Below the pieces are notes generated by a model, which saw nothing but the letters and a program-made list of their open reading frames with translations, searched no databases and was not told the origin of the DNA. A stretch of DNA of 47,373 nt from an uncultured Lentisphaerota bacterium (GTDB taxonomy: Bacteria > Verrucomicrobiota > Lentisphaeria > Victivallales > UBA1829), in assembly GCA_900320095.1 (NCBI GenBank), contig ONQZ01000019.1, positions 1 through 47,373 of the forward strand. Reading direction: 5' to 3'. This document shows, piece by piece, positions 35,038 to 43,564 of the stretch; the stretch's first letter is position 1; each line of letters opens with the position of its first letter. The translations under genes and the position numbers were made by a program.

Positions 35038-35067
35038 AAAAAACGCACCTCCGGCGGGGAGATGCGT
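35038..35067 (-). terminator. Terminator of nfo
   Basis: ACGCATCTCC and GGAGGTGCGT pair at 9 of 10 positions on the minus strand, followed by TTTTTT (35043-35038), 33 bases after the stop. Confidence 0.85.
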
Positions 35068-35099
35068 ACAGGAATGAATCAAGATACAGACGAGACGGT

Positions 35100-35936
35100 T
35101 TACTTTGTCTCCGATGCCCTCATGCGGGCGATCTCCGCCGCGTAGCCGTCCAGCTCGTTCGGCGTTTCGAGTTCGATCGGGAGATTGCGGATCGGCTCCA
35201 GCGACACGAACCGCGCGAGCGCCTCGAATCCGATCTCGCCCTCGTCGAGCTTCGCGTGACGGTCCTTGTGCGATTCGAACGGCATCATGGAGTCGTTCAG
35301 GTGGATCGCTTTCAGGCGGGCCAGCCCGACGACGCGGTCGAACTCCTCCAACACGGCTTCCGGCTTGTTCACGATGTCGTACCCGGCGCAGAAGACGTGG
35401 CAGGTGTCGAGACACACGCCCAGCAGGTCGCCGTACTTGGAACGGCTGATGATCTCCGCCAGTTCCTCGAACCGCGAGCCGACCTCGGAGCCTTTGCCGG
35501 ACATCGTTTCCAGCAGCACGACCGGCTTCAGTTCCCGGTCCATGACCAGGTCGAGCGTCTCCGTGATCAGCTCGATGCCGCGTTCGATCCCCTGTCCGAC
35601 GTGGCAGCCCGGATGGAAATTGTAGTAGACGCGGTCCACGGGAAACCGGTCCAGCAGCTCCAGGTCGCTGCGCATGACCTCCCGCGCGAACCGCAGGGTG
35701 TTGTCAACCGCCGCGCACGGATTCAGCGTGTACGGCGCATGCGCGACCGCGGGCGCGAAGCTGTATTCGCGAAGAAAAATGCCGAGTTCGGCGAGTTCTT
35801 CGTCCGACGGCACGCGTCCCGAGCCGCCGCGCGGATTGCGCGTGAAAAACTGGAACGTGTCGGCGCCGATGGCGAGCGCGTCCGCGCAGAGCTGGCGGTA
35901 ACCGCCCGCCACGGACAAATGACAGCCTATGTGCAT
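35100..35936 (-). CDS. nfo: Endonuclease IV (AP endonuclease)
   Basis: Endonuclease IV cuts DNA 5' of abasic sites and trims blocked 3' ends in base excision repair. The 278-residue product has the family TIM barrel with metal ligands in HIGCHLSVAGG, VAHAPYTLN, NFHPGCHVG, LLETMSGKGSEVG, GVCLDTCHVFCAGYD, HLNDSMMPFESHKDRHAKLDEGEIG and PIELETP (each short motif fits). Length is usual (~280). I chose ATG 35936 because AGGGGG lies 9 bases upstream and the barrel starts directly; the longer frame begins inside the neighbouring terminator. No clear promoter was seen between 35937 and 35995. Confidence 0.94.
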   Translation of the reverse strand: MHIGCHLSVAGGYRQLCADALAIGADTFQFFTRNPRGGSGRVPSDEELAELGIFLREYSFAPAVAHAPYTLNPCAAVDNTLRFAREVMRSDLELLDRFPVDRVYYNFHPGCHVGQGIERGIELITETLDLVMDRELKPVVLLETMSGKGSEVGSRFEELAEIISRSKYGDLLGVCLDTCHVFCAGYDIVNKPEAVLEEFDRVVGLARLKAIHLNDSMMPFESHKDRHAKLDEGEIGFEALARFVSLEPIRNLPIELETPNELDGYAAEIARMRASETK

Positions 35937-35995
35937 GATTTCGGTCCCCCTGTTGGAATGATCGTTCTGTTCCGGCGACAGCTCGCCGGAAAAAA

Positions 35996-36035
35996 TCAAA
36001 AAAATGGAAGACAGCGGGGTGAGCCGCCGTCTTCC
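35996..36035 (-). terminator. Terminator of the pseudopilin gene
   Basis: GGAAGAC-GGCGG pairs with CCGC-T-GTCTTCC on the minus strand, followed by ATTTTTTT (36004-35997). Confidence 0.85.
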
Positions 36036-36091
36036 AGTAGTACTCATTTCATGCGGTGAAGATACCGCCTGAATTCAAGCCTGCAGGGCTA

Positions 36092-36682
36092 TCAGAATTT
36101 GTACTTCGGGGTATTGGGGGAGCCTTTGACCTTGAGGTCGGGAGTGACAGCCCACCAGCCCTTGGCATCGCCGGAACCGGCGCTGTTCGCAACACCGACG
36201 GAACCGTCGCCGCGGACGTAACGGCCGGTGGAGGAGTGGTTGTCGGCGCCGTCGGCGCAGACCGGGGAGATCGTGGCGTTGCCGCCCATGAGACCGTCAA
36301 CCCAGTTGTAGGAGACGTTCTTGTTGCCGAGTTCCTTGTTCGGCTGCTGGGTTTCCATGCCGCCCTTGGACGGGCAGAGATAGCCCTTCGGGTCGGTCAG
36401 GAGGTCCTGGGAACGGAGAAGGTCGAGGGACTTGTAGCTGCTGCCTTCTATCCACTTCGCATCGGTGATGCTCTTGGTGGAGGTCGGATACCAGTCGTCA
36501 TAGCTCATGGCATACTGGAAGAAGGCTTTGCCGATCTGGGAGAGCTTGCTGGTGCAGTCGGCCTGTTTGGCTTTTTCCTTGGCCTGGTTGAGGGCGGGGA
36601 GGAGCATGCCGGCGAGGATGGCGATGATCGCGATCACGACGAGGAGCTCGATCAGGGTGAAGCCTTTGTCTTTTTGTTTCAT
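36092..36682 (-). CDS. Type II secretion/type IV pilus-like pseudopilin with H-x9-DG motif
   Basis: The 196-residue product starts with a prepilin peptide: a short basic leader MKQKDKG, cleavage before Phe, then [20 protein letters not shown] with the conserved Glu at mature position 5. The C-terminal half has the H-x9-DG signature (His in [14 protein letters not shown]). Proteins of this kind (DUF1559-like) occur in dozens to hundreds of copies in Lentisphaerae and Planctomycetes and are thought to be exported by a type II-like pseudopilus; their function is unknown. AAGGA lies 10 bases before ATG 36682; a longer frame starts 24 codons upstream without a ribosome site. It stands alone, with own promoter and terminator; no pilus assembly genes are nearby. 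Confidence 0.9.
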   Translation of the reverse strand: MKQKDKGFTLIELLVVIAIIAILAGMLLPALNQAKEKAKQADCTSKLSQIGKAFFQYAMSYDDWYPTSTKSITDAKWIEGSSYKSLDLLRSQDLLTDPKGYLCPSKGGMETQQPNKELGNKNVSYNWVDGLMGGNATISPVCADGADNHSSTGRYVRGDGSVGVANSAGSGDAKGWWAVTPDLKVKGSPNTPKYKF

Positions 36683-36759
36683 GATTGTGTGTCCTTTATG
36701 GGTTTGGTTGTGAAACAAGAATGTGAAAAATCTGTATGGTTTGGAAAATTGCACCTATT

Positions 36760-36788
36760 ATTATACCTCATGTCGCGGAAAATGACAA
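36760..36788 (-). promoter_or_regulatory. Promoter of the pseudopilin gene
   Basis: On the minus strand TTGTCA (36788-36783), 17-base spacer, TATAAT (36765-36760), about 78 bases before the start. Confidence 0.75.
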
Positions 36789-36849
36789 GAGGAAAACCGC
36801 CGAAAGTGTGATTTTTTTTGAAAAAAAGTGGATTTTTCCATTATTTCCA

Positions 36850-37494
36850 TTATTTTGCATCAATGATAGCCCCTTTTACGGCGTCCATCGACGCGCAGAC
36901 CGCGTCCGGCTGATTTTTATCCGGCGCGCCGTAGCCATAAGTGCAATATGCGGTGCGGAATCCGGCGGCGCGGCCCGAGTCGATGTCCGTCCAGTTGTCT
37001 CCGACCATCCATGATCCGGCGGCATCCGAGCCGGTCTCTTTCAGAATATGAAACAAAGCGTCGGGAGCGGGTTTCAGCGGAAATCCGGAATCCGCGCCGA
37101 CCACGGCGGAGAAGAACGCGTCGATGCCGAGCCCCTTCAGGATAAAACATGTGGAACCGTAGGGCTTGTTCGTGAAGACTGCGAGACGGAATCCGGCGGA
37201 TTTCAGCGCCTCCAGTGTGTCCCGAACGCCGGAGTAAAGAGTTGTCTCGACGATGAGGTTCGTATCGTATTCGTGACGGTAGCGCCGGAACGCCTCATCG
37301 AGGTCCGCGCCGGGAGTGTCCGCCAGCGCCCGCGCCACCAGCACGCGCGCACCGCTGCCGACCATGCGGACGACGGATTCGCGTGGGAGTTCTTTCAGAC
37401 CGAAGGAAACGCGCATGCGGTTGACGGCAGCTCCGATGTCGGCGGCGGAGTCGATCAGCGTCCCGTCCATGTCGAACGCGACGACTGCGTTCAC
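36850..37494 (-). CDS. gph: HAD-family hydrolase, phosphoglycolate phosphatase-like
   Basis: The 214-residue product has the HAD nucleophile motif FDMDGTLIDS, with the first Asp as nucleophile, motif II in LAVFTNKP, a motif III lysine (FPLKPAPDALFHIL) and motif IV GDNWTDIDSGRAAG. The cap insertion after motif I is of the phosphoglycolate phosphatase (Gph/PGP) type. That enzyme removes 2-phosphoglycolate, a product of 3'-end DNA repair; other small phosphates are possible substrates. It starts with GTG at 37494, whose GTGA overlaps the stop of tsaD, implying translational coupling. Confidence 0.87.
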   Translation of the reverse strand: MNAVVAFDMDGTLIDSAADIGAAVNRMRVSFGLKELPRESVVRMVGSGARVLVARALADTPGADLDEAFRRYRHEYDTNLIVETTLYSGVRDTLEALKSAGFRLAVFTNKPYGSTCFILKGLGIDAFFSAVVGADSGFPLKPAPDALFHILKETGSDAAGSWMVGDNWTDIDSGRAAGFRTAYCTYGYGAPDKNQPDAVCASMDAVKGAIIDAK

Positions 37495-38579
37495 GATTGG
37501 ACCTTGTCGAACCAGATCGGGATGGTCTGGTTGAGCGGCAGGCGCGCCTGCGCATCGAGTTTCGGCTCCGCGGTCACGCCGCGTTTCCAGTAGTGCCAGC
37601 CCAGGCCGCCGACCATGGCGGCGTTGTCCGTGCAGTATTTTTTGAGCGGGAGGACGGCGCGGTAACGTTTCGGGACGGTGGCCTGGAAGCGTTCGCGGAG
37701 TGCGCCGTTGCAGGCGACGCCACCGGCGAGTACGATGGAACGGACATTGAAATACTGAGCGGCGTCGAACGCCTTTCTGCAGAGCACGTCCACGATGGCC
37801 TCCTGATAGGAGGCAAGGATGTCGAACAGCACTTGGTCGCGAATGTTCTCCACGCCGCCGAGGTTTTTCACGTGGTAGAGCAACGCGGTCTTCACGCCAC
37901 TGAAACTGAAGTGAAAACGATTCTCTGGTGCAACGGGCTTGCCGGAGGTGGGCGTCAGCGAACGCGGGAAGTTCACTGCGTGCGGATCGCCGTTTTTTGC
38001 GAGGCGTTCGATCACCGGACCGCCGGGATAGCCGAGGTCCAGAATCTTCGCCGCCTTGTCGAACGCTTCGCCCGCGGCATCGTCGAGCGTGGTCCCGGCG
38101 AGCGTCATCTTGCCGTCGCTGCCGACCACGACCAGCGCGGTATGGCCACCGGAGACGACCACGGCGAGCATCGGGAAAAGGTCCGGGTCGCCGAAGACGA
38201 TGGAATCCTGTTCGAGGAACGCGCCGTAGATGTGCGCGGAGAAGTGGTTGATCGGGATCAGCGGCAGGTTGTGCGAGGCGGCGATCCCTTTGGCGAAGTT
38301 GAGGCCAACGAGCAGTGCCGGGATCAGGCCGGGCGCGTGCGTTACCGCCACGGCGTCGAGGTCGTCCAGCGTCACGCCGGCCGTCTTCAGCGCCTCGTCG
38401 AGCGTCGGGCAGACCGCGGTCAGGTGGGCGCGTGCAGCGAGTTCCGGGATGACGCCGCCGTACGGGGCGTGTTTTGCGATTTGGGACGCCACGGCGTTGG
38501 ACAGGACCTTTTTTCCGTCTTCCACGACCGCCACGGCGGTTTCGTCGCAGCTGGATTCGATCCCCAGGATCAAGCTCAT
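37491..38579 (-). CDS. tsaD: tRNA N6-adenosine threonylcarbamoyltransferase TsaD
   Basis: TsaD transfers threonylcarbamoyl to A37 of tRNAs that read ANN codons, together with TsaB and TsaE. The 362-residue product carries the ASKHA/Kae1 motifs: start MSLILGIESSCDETAVAVV, the metal-binding NHFSAHIYGAF, SGGHTALV, GEAFDKAAK and the loop FSFSGVKTALL. Other members are about 335-350 residues, so length is slightly above usual. TsaB and TsaE are not in the window. It is preceded by a near-consensus promoter and coupled to gph by a 4-base overlap. Confidence 0.95.
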   Translation of the reverse strand: MSLILGIESSCDETAVAVVEDGKKVLSNAVASQIAKHAPYGGVIPELAARAHLTAVCPTLDEALKTAGVTLDDLDAVAVTHAPGLIPALLVGLNFAKGIAASHNLPLIPINHFSAHIYGAFLEQDSIVFGDPDLFPMLAVVVSGGHTALVVVGSDGKMTLAGTTLDDAAGEAFDKAAKILDLGYPGGPVIERLAKNGDPHAVNFPRSLTPTSGKPVAPENRFHFSFSGVKTALLYHVKNLGGVENIRDQVLFDILASYQEAIVDVLCRKAFDAAQYFNVRSIVLAGGVACNGALRERFQATVPKRYRAVLPLKKYCTDNAAMVGGLGWHYWKRGVTAEPKLDAQARLPLNQTIPIWFDKVQS

Positions 38580-38635
38580 AGTATGTCAGCCTCGCGTTGT
38601 TCCGATATGGTTATTTTGTTCGCATGCAGTCAATT

Positions 38636-38664
38636 AATATAGCATTTGCGGGGGCTGAAATCAA
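38636..38664 (-). promoter_or_regulatory. Promoter of tsaD-gph
   Basis: On the minus strand TTGATT (38664-38659), 17-base spacer ending ATGC, TATATT (38641-38636), about 57 bases before the tsaD start. Confidence 0.75.
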
Positions 38665-38706
38665 GCCGGAACGCGAAAAAGCGTCCGGAATCCAACAAGG
38701 AAAAGG

Positions 38707-39201
38707 TCAGTTTGCCGCAGGGACGGCAGGAACGGCTTCCGTTTGAACCGGAACCGCTGCTTCCTGTGCCGGGGAGGGGGATGTCTGTTTGTTGAACAGG
38801 AATCCGTAGGGGATCAGAAGAATGATCGTCAGGGCGGCGATCGAAAGCGCGCGCAGGAACGGCACGGGCAGCCCGAAAAGTGGCGGGCGGTTCTGTTCGA
38901 TGCGCTCGGCGGCATCGTCCCACAGCAATCCCGGCAGGACGCCCGCGATCCCCGCCACGATCTCCAGACGGCTTCCGGCGAGGGATTCGTTCAGCCAGTC
39001 CGCCGCCTCGCCAAAGCCCGGCAGGCACAGGAGCGCGAACATCAGCGCCGGGACGGTGCAGAGCGCGCCCCAGAGCAGAAGCCACGGCAGAAGCGAACGG
39101 TATTCCTTCCGCACAGTGCGCCGCATGAGCGCCGCTCCGGCGACGGAAATCGCCGCCAGAAACAGCGCCGGGAGGAGGCTCGGATGAAAGGGCAGGTTCA
39201 T
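38707..39201 (-). CDS. Integral membrane protein, unknown function
   Basis: I do not recognise this 164-residue protein. It has about four hydrophobic spans: ~8-25, ~38-60, a weaker one near ~80-95 (IVAGIAGVLPGLLW) and ~112-135 (FLRALSIAALTIILLIPYGFLF). It ends in a Pro/Ala/Gln/Val-rich tail of ~28 residues. The opposite strand is also open here, but its translation is Arg/Gln-rich and lacks hydrophobic segments, so the minus-strand reading is preferred. A promoter lies at 39372-39345, and it is separated from tsaD by the tsaD promoter. Confidence 0.65.
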   Translation of the reverse strand: MNLPFHPSLLPALFLAAISVAGAALMRRTVRKEYRSLLPWLLLWGALCTVPALMFALLCLPGFGEAADWLNESLAGSRLEIVAGIAGVLPGLLWDDAAERIEQNRPPLFGLPVPFLRALSIAALTIILLIPYGFLFNKQTSPSPAQEAAVPVQTEAVPAVPAAN

Positions 39202-39344
39202 GGTCAGGTCCGGTTGAAGAGGAGCCGTTTTAAAAAGAAGTGAGGCGGCAGGGAAAAAGGGAGGGTAAAACCCTGCTGCCTCAGGAGTGCGGATTCAAAT
39301 GATGCCGCCGTGCGATGTCGAACGCCGGGACATCTCTGCTATAT

Positions 39345-39372
39345 ACATTACGCTTTTTCCGGCGAAAATCAA
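39345..39372 (-). promoter_or_regulatory. Promoter of the membrane-protein gene
   Basis: On the minus strand TTGATT (39372-39367), 16-base spacer, TAATGT (39350-39345), with TATATA just downstream. It falls between the neighbouring terminator and the gene start. Confidence 0.5.
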
Positions 39373-39393
39373 GCCGTTTTCAGGAAAAAGCGG

Positions 39394-39426
39394 AAAAAAA
39401 AAGCGCCCCGTCGGGAAACGGGGCGC
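39394..39426 (-). terminator. Terminator of the cstA-AKR fusion gene
   Basis: A perfect 9-bp stem, GCGCCCCGT with ACGGGGCGC, 6-base loop, then nine T on the minus strand (39402-39394), 15 bases after the stop. Confidence 0.95.
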
Positions 39427-39440
39427 GGGATGGATGCGGC

Positions 39441-41963
39441 TTACTTCAGGATCGCGTCGATCTCCTTCAGTTCTTCCGCAGTGAACGTCGGATTCCTGTC
39501 CAGACCGTCCAGAATATCGTTGATCTGGCTGGTGCGGCTGGCACCGATCAGAGCGGACGTGACGGCGTCCTGACGCAGCACCCAGGCGATGGACATGGAT
39601 GCCAGACTCTGGCCGCGTTTCTGCGCGAGCTCGTTCAGTTTTCTGATCATTTCCTTTCTTTCCGGCGTGAGCGCATCCGGCTTCAGGAATATTCTGCGCG
39701 TCATGCGGGAATCCTCCGGGATGCCGTCCATGTAGCGGTTCGTGAGCAGGCCCTGCGCCATCGGCGAGAAGACGATGCCGCCGACGCCGAATTCCTTCAT
39801 GACGTCGAACGTGCCGTCCTTTTCGCATTTGCGGTCGAACATGTTGTACCGCACCTGATGCAGCACGGTCGGGGTCTTGAGCTCGCGGAGAATGGCGAGC
39901 GCCTCGCGGGCGCGCTCGGGCGAGTAGTTCGAGATGCCGACGTAGAGAGCGCGTCCGGACCGCACGATCTGGTCGAGCGCGAGCATGGATTCCTCGACGG
40001 GGGTATTCGGGTCCATGCGGTGATGGTAGAAGACGTCGACGTAGTCGAGGCCGAGTCGCTTCAGGCTCTGATCGCAGCTGGCGATCAGGTATTTGCGGCT
40101 GCCTCTGTCTCCGTAGGGGCCGGGCCACATGGTGTAGCCGGCCTTGGTGGAGATGATCAGTTCGTCGCGCAGTTTGCCGGTGAAGTCGGCCTTCAGGATC
40201 TTTCCGAACGTTTCCTCGGCGCTGCCGGCCGGCGGCCCGTAGTTGTTCGCCAGGTCGAAATGGGTGATGCCGTGGTCGAACGCGTCCCAGACCATGGAGT
40301 GCGCGTTGTCGAAATTGTCTTTTGCGCCGAAGTTATGCCAGAGTCCGAGCGAGACCTTCGGCAGCTGGAGGCCGGTATTGCCGCAGTGCCGGAATTCCAT
40401 GTCGGTGTACCGTTCCGCCGCCGGGGTGTAGTCGATCAGCGGATCAGGTTTCCTGCCCTGGCGTACGACGAAGACGGCGAATCCCACCGCGGCGATGACG
40501 CCGATCGCGACGGAGACGCCGTATGGCAGACCGCCGCTGCGCATGAAGAAGAAAAGCCCTGCGGGCTGTCCGTTCTTGCCGGTCGTCCAGAAGATGAACG
40601 TGACGACGACGGCGGTCATGAACATGCCGGGGAGCAGCGTGATGATCGAACCGACCTTTTTTCCCCTGCGGAGCAGCCACACGGTACCTGCCATCAGCGT
40701 GGTGGCGGCGAGCACCTGGTTGCCCCAGGCGAAGTAATTCCAGAGCTTGTTGAACGATTTGGCGGACTCTTCGTCTTTGTTGGACCAGTAGAGCAGACCG
40801 GCCACGAGGACGATCAGCGGCAGGCAGGTCAGGAAGCGAGGCAGGAAGCTCTGCTGCGGGATATGAAGCATTTCGGAGAGGGCGAGGCGCGTGCTGCGGA
40901 GTGCGGTGTCGCCGCTGGTCACGGCCAGGATCACGACCGCCAGCACGGTGACCGTGCCCATCCAGGTCCCGAGGAAATGCGTGGTGATCTCGCAGAGCAC
41001 CACCGGGCCTTTCTTCGCCATGAATTCCGGTTTCAGGTTGTAGATGGCAAGTCCGCCGACCGCCCAGATCATGGCGATGATGCCTTCCACGATCATCATG
41101 CCGTAGAAATCGCTTTTCGCCTCGCGTTCGGACTTCATCGTGCGGGCGATGATCGGCGACTGCGTGGCGTGGAACCCGGAGATGATGCCGCATGCGATGG
41201 TCACGAAGAGGAGCGGGAAGACCGGAGCGGTTTCAGAATTGAACTTGCCCTGCTGGAACGCCGCGCTTTCCTGCAGGAGGCTCGGCGACTTGAATCCTGC
41301 GACGAGCAGGGCGATGAAGATGGCGAGGGTGCCGACAAGAAGCATCAGGCCGAAGAACGGGTACACCTTGCCGATGATCTTGTCGACCGGGAACATCGTG
41401 GCGATGACGTAGTAGCAGAAAATGGTGACGACCGCCACCCAGAAGAAATTCTCGGGCTGATAGGTCGAAAGTTCAACGGGATCGGTCGGCTTGGCGAAGT
41501 CCTGCAAGGTCGTATTGATGAGGTCGGCGGGGATGTTGATGAAGACCGCCACCACGAGGAGAAGCAGGACCACCATGAACCACTCGAAGAAGACGTTGTA
41601 TCCCATGCCGAGGTTCTTATGCACGATCTTCGGCAGGTTCGCGCCCTTGTCGCGGATCGACATCATGCCCGCGGCCATGTCGTGCACCGCGCCCATGAGG
41701 ACGCATCCGATCGGGATGATGACCAGGGCGATGACGCCGAACTTGATGCCCAGGATCACGCCGATCACCGGGCCGATGCCCGCGATGTTCAGCAGCTGGA
41801 TCAGCATGTTCTTCCAGCGCGGCAGGATCACGTAGTCCGTGCCGTCGGCAAGCTTCACCGCGGGCGTCTCGCGGTCATCCGGGTCGAAGACCTTTTCCAC
41901 CAGTTTGCCGTACAGGAAGTACCCGAGAATCAGGAACGCGATGCCGCCGAGAAAGAGTAACAT
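39441..41963 (-). CDS. Fusion of a CstA-family carbon-starvation transporter and a YghZ-type aldo/keto reductase
   Basis: Residues 1 to ~505 are CstA: ~12-14 membrane spans, with family stretches GPVIGVILG, GAVHDMAAGMMSIRDKG, GIISGFHATQSPIIARTMKSE and TSGDTALRSTRLALSEML. CstA proteins import pyruvate or peptides in E. coli. Residues ~514-840 are an aldo/keto reductase close to E. coli YghZ, which reduces L-glyceraldehyde 3-phosphate and methylglyoxal with NADPH. The start (ERYTDMEFRHCGNTGLQLP) and SLGLWHNFG match, and the tetrad is intact at Asp570, Tyr575, Lys607 and His648. The junction (VVRQGRKPDPLIDYTPAAER) is in frame with no internal stop or ribosome site. The last CstA spans place the reductase on a tether; a cytoplasmic position is expected as it needs NADPH. 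Single-gene unit; GAGGC 7 bases before the ATG. Confidence 0.93.
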   Translation of the reverse strand: MLLFLGGIAFLILGYFLYGKLVEKVFDPDDRETPAVKLADGTDYVILPRWKNMLIQLLNIAGIGPVIGVILGIKFGVIALVIIPIGCVLMGAVHDMAAGMMSIRDKGANLPKIVHKNLGMGYNVFFEWFMVVLLLLVVAVFINIPADLINTTLQDFAKPTDPVELSTYQPENFFWVAVVTIFCYYVIATMFPVDKIIGKVYPFFGLMLLVGTLAIFIALLVAGFKSPSLLQESAAFQQGKFNSETAPVFPLLFVTIACGIISGFHATQSPIIARTMKSEREAKSDFYGMMIVEGIIAMIWAVGGLAIYNLKPEFMAKKGPVVLCEITTHFLGTWMGTVTVLAVVILAVTSGDTALRSTRLALSEMLHIPQQSFLPRFLTCLPLIVLVAGLLYWSNKDEESAKSFNKLWNYFAWGNQVLAATTLMAGTVWLLRRGKKVGSIITLLPGMFMTAVVVTFIFWTTGKNGQPAGLFFFMRSGGLPYGVSVAIGVIAAVGFAVFVVRQGRKPDPLIDYTPAAERYTDMEFRHCGNTGLQLPKVSLGLWHNFGAKDNFDNAHSMVWDAFDHGITHFDLANNYGPPAGSAEETFGKILKADFTGKLRDELIISTKAGYTMWPGPYGDRGSRKYLIASCDQSLKRLGLDYVDVFYHHRMDPNTPVEESMLALDQIVRSGRALYVGISNYSPERAREALAILRELKTPTVLHQVRYNMFDRKCEKDGTFDVMKEFGVGGIVFSPMAQGLLTNRYMDGIPEDSRMTRRIFLKPDALTPERKEMIRKLNELAQKRGQSLASMSIAWVLRQDAVTSALIGASRTSQINDILDGLDRNPTFTAEELKEIDAILK

Positions 41964-42070
41964 GACAGTGCCTCATGGGTTTGAAACCGGCGGGAACCGT
42001 GTGTTTCGAGGCGGGGACGCCGGCCGCGGAATATGCCGCGAATGATTGTTTTTGAGAACTATAATAGAAT

Positions 42071-42098
42071 ATTATAGCATGTTTCCCGCGCATTTCAA
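42071..42098 (-). promoter_or_regulatory. Promoter of the cstA-AKR fusion gene
   Basis: On the minus strand TTGAAA (42098-42093), 16-base spacer ending ATGC, TATAAT (42076-42071), giving a leader of about 100 bases. Confidence 0.8.
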
Positions 42099-42185
42099 GT
42101 AAAAAGCGCAAGAAAGAACGCACGGATGCGCGCGAAACGCGTGGAAGATGCCGGAGCAGGACCGGATGCGGAGCCTATGCGCGGA

Positions 42186-43535
42186 TCAGGAGACGAGCGA
42201 GGCGTCGACCAGGTAGATTTCGCGAGCGAACGGCTCGAATTTGAGGAGTTCGCCCTCGAAGAGGACCATTTTGCCCTTCATCGCATCCAGAATTTCGCGT
42301 TTGTCCGGCGGGAACGCCGCGACGGCCTTGATCTGGACCTTGACGGACCCCTGCGCGAGCTTGCAGATCAGGAGCGTCGCCTTCACGCCCTTCTGCGAGC
42401 CGAACACGAAGTCTATGCTGAACGGCATGCTCATCAGGAGCTCGCCGCTCCAGCGCACGCGCCGCCCCTTCATCGCGTCGAACGCGGCGCGTTCCTCCGC
42501 GCCGGGGAATGCCTTGCCGAACAGCGCGGTGCAGACGGATTCGACGGTCAGGTCTTCGGCGACCGTAGGCTTCTTCACGACAGGTTCAGGTTGAATCCGA
42601 GGCGAAACAGGGGCGGACGCCGGAGATGTTGCCGGACTCGAACTCCGCACGACGTCGGCTTTCGGCGTGTCGGATTTGTTCATGCGCTTCGCCTCGGGGG
42701 AGATGCGGATGACGGTCGTGCGCTGGGAGGACAACGGAGTGTTCGAGGGGAGCGGCATCCTGACCGTTTTCGAAACCGTGTCGACCGGAAGCGGCTGATG
42801 GCGTTTGGGCGTGTCCGGTTCTTCCAGCTGCACCTCGGGCGAAAAATCCTGCGGCACGGCGAGAAGGTCTTTTTTCTGCACGGTCGTCAGGTCGGGCATC
42901 GGCTCGGACGAGGGGGATTCCAGCGCGTTCGCGATGGCGGCCATCCTGCTTATGACGGAGATGTCCGGGGCATTGCCGCGCAGACGCACGGAGACGCCTT
43001 CGTTGTTGAACATCCCGGCGGGGAAGAGCCGGACAAGGTTGAGCACGGCGGACCGGTTCGACGGGGTGTTCAGGAAACGGTCGAACGCGTCCTCGGATTC
43101 CGCCGAACAGAAGAAGTCGGGTTCCTGCGAGGAGAAAAACATCTTCGAAGGGAAGATCGGGTGCCCGTCCAGGATGCGTTCGGCGATCGACTCCAGGTCG
43201 CGGACCACACAGACATTGAAACCCGGCGCCTTGCGGAACGCCACGAAATAGCGGACGTAGTTGCGTCCGAACCGCTTGATGGTGACGGAATGGCCCGAGA
43301 ACCTGCCTGTGATGGCGGCGTCCTTCCCGTCCGGCGACGTGCCGGGATCGTATTCGCAGCCGAGTTCTTTCGCCGCCTCGCGCCACTGTCCCTCCAGGTC
43401 AAGTCTCGCCACGGGGGCATTTTCGTCGTCCGAATCCTCGTGAATCGCCTTGTTTGCCTTGCGGAAGCTGGCGACGACGGTCTTCCAGATGAAGATGCCG
43501 AACAGGATGGCGACGATTTTGAACAGGAAAGGCAT
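42186..43535 (-). CDS. Membrane-anchored protein of unknown function
   Basis: I do not recognise this 449-residue protein. Residues 2-22 form an N-terminal membrane anchor (LFKIVAILFGIFIWKTVVA). Residues ~45-200 form a globular domain (SGHSVTIKRFGRNYVRYFVAF, VSVRLRGNAPDIS). Residues ~205-345 form a Pro/Ser/Thr-rich linker. The C-terminal ~105 residues contain a repeated motif: FDAMKGRRVRWSGELL and LDAMKGKMVLFEGELL, each followed by a hydrophobic strand pattern, suggesting a duplicated small beta domain. GGAGGGA lies 8 bases before ATG 43535; longer frames upstream run through folD and are shadows. It follows folD by 29 bases and is the last gene of that operon; no strong terminator was found in 42100-42185. 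Confidence 0.78.
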   Translation of the reverse strand: MPFLFKIVAILFGIFIWKTVVASFRKANKAIHEDSDDENAPVARLDLEGQWREAAKELGCEYDPGTSPDGKDAAITGRFSGHSVTIKRFGRNYVRYFVAFRKAPGFNVCVVRDLESIAERILDGHPIFPSKMFFSSQEPDFFCSAESEDAFDRFLNTPSNRSAVLNLVRLFPAGMFNNEGVSVRLRGNAPDISVISRMAAIANALESPSSEPMPDLTTVQKKDLLAVPQDFSPEVQLEEPDTPKRHQPLPVDTVSKTVRMPLPSNTPLSSQRTTVIRISPEAKRMNKSDTPKADVVRSSSPATSPASAPVSPRIQPEPVVKKPTVAEDLTVESVCTALFGKAFPGAEERAAFDAMKGRRVRWSGELLMSMPFSIDFVFGSQKGVKATLLICKLAQGSVKVQIKAVAAFPPDKREILDAMKGKMVLFEGELLKFEPFAREIYLVDASLVS

Positions 43536-43564
43536 GAGAGGTCCCTCCTTCAGCGAATCTCCGG

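Noticed and set aside
38743..39243. Plus-strand frame opposite the small membrane protein
   Set aside because: Arg/Gln-rich with no hydrophobic spans, while the minus-strand product has several and a promoter in front.
39315..41960. Plus-strand frame of 881 codons opposite the cstA-AKR fusion
   Set aside because: It is a His/Arg/Asp-rich shadow of a well-recognised transporter and reductase.
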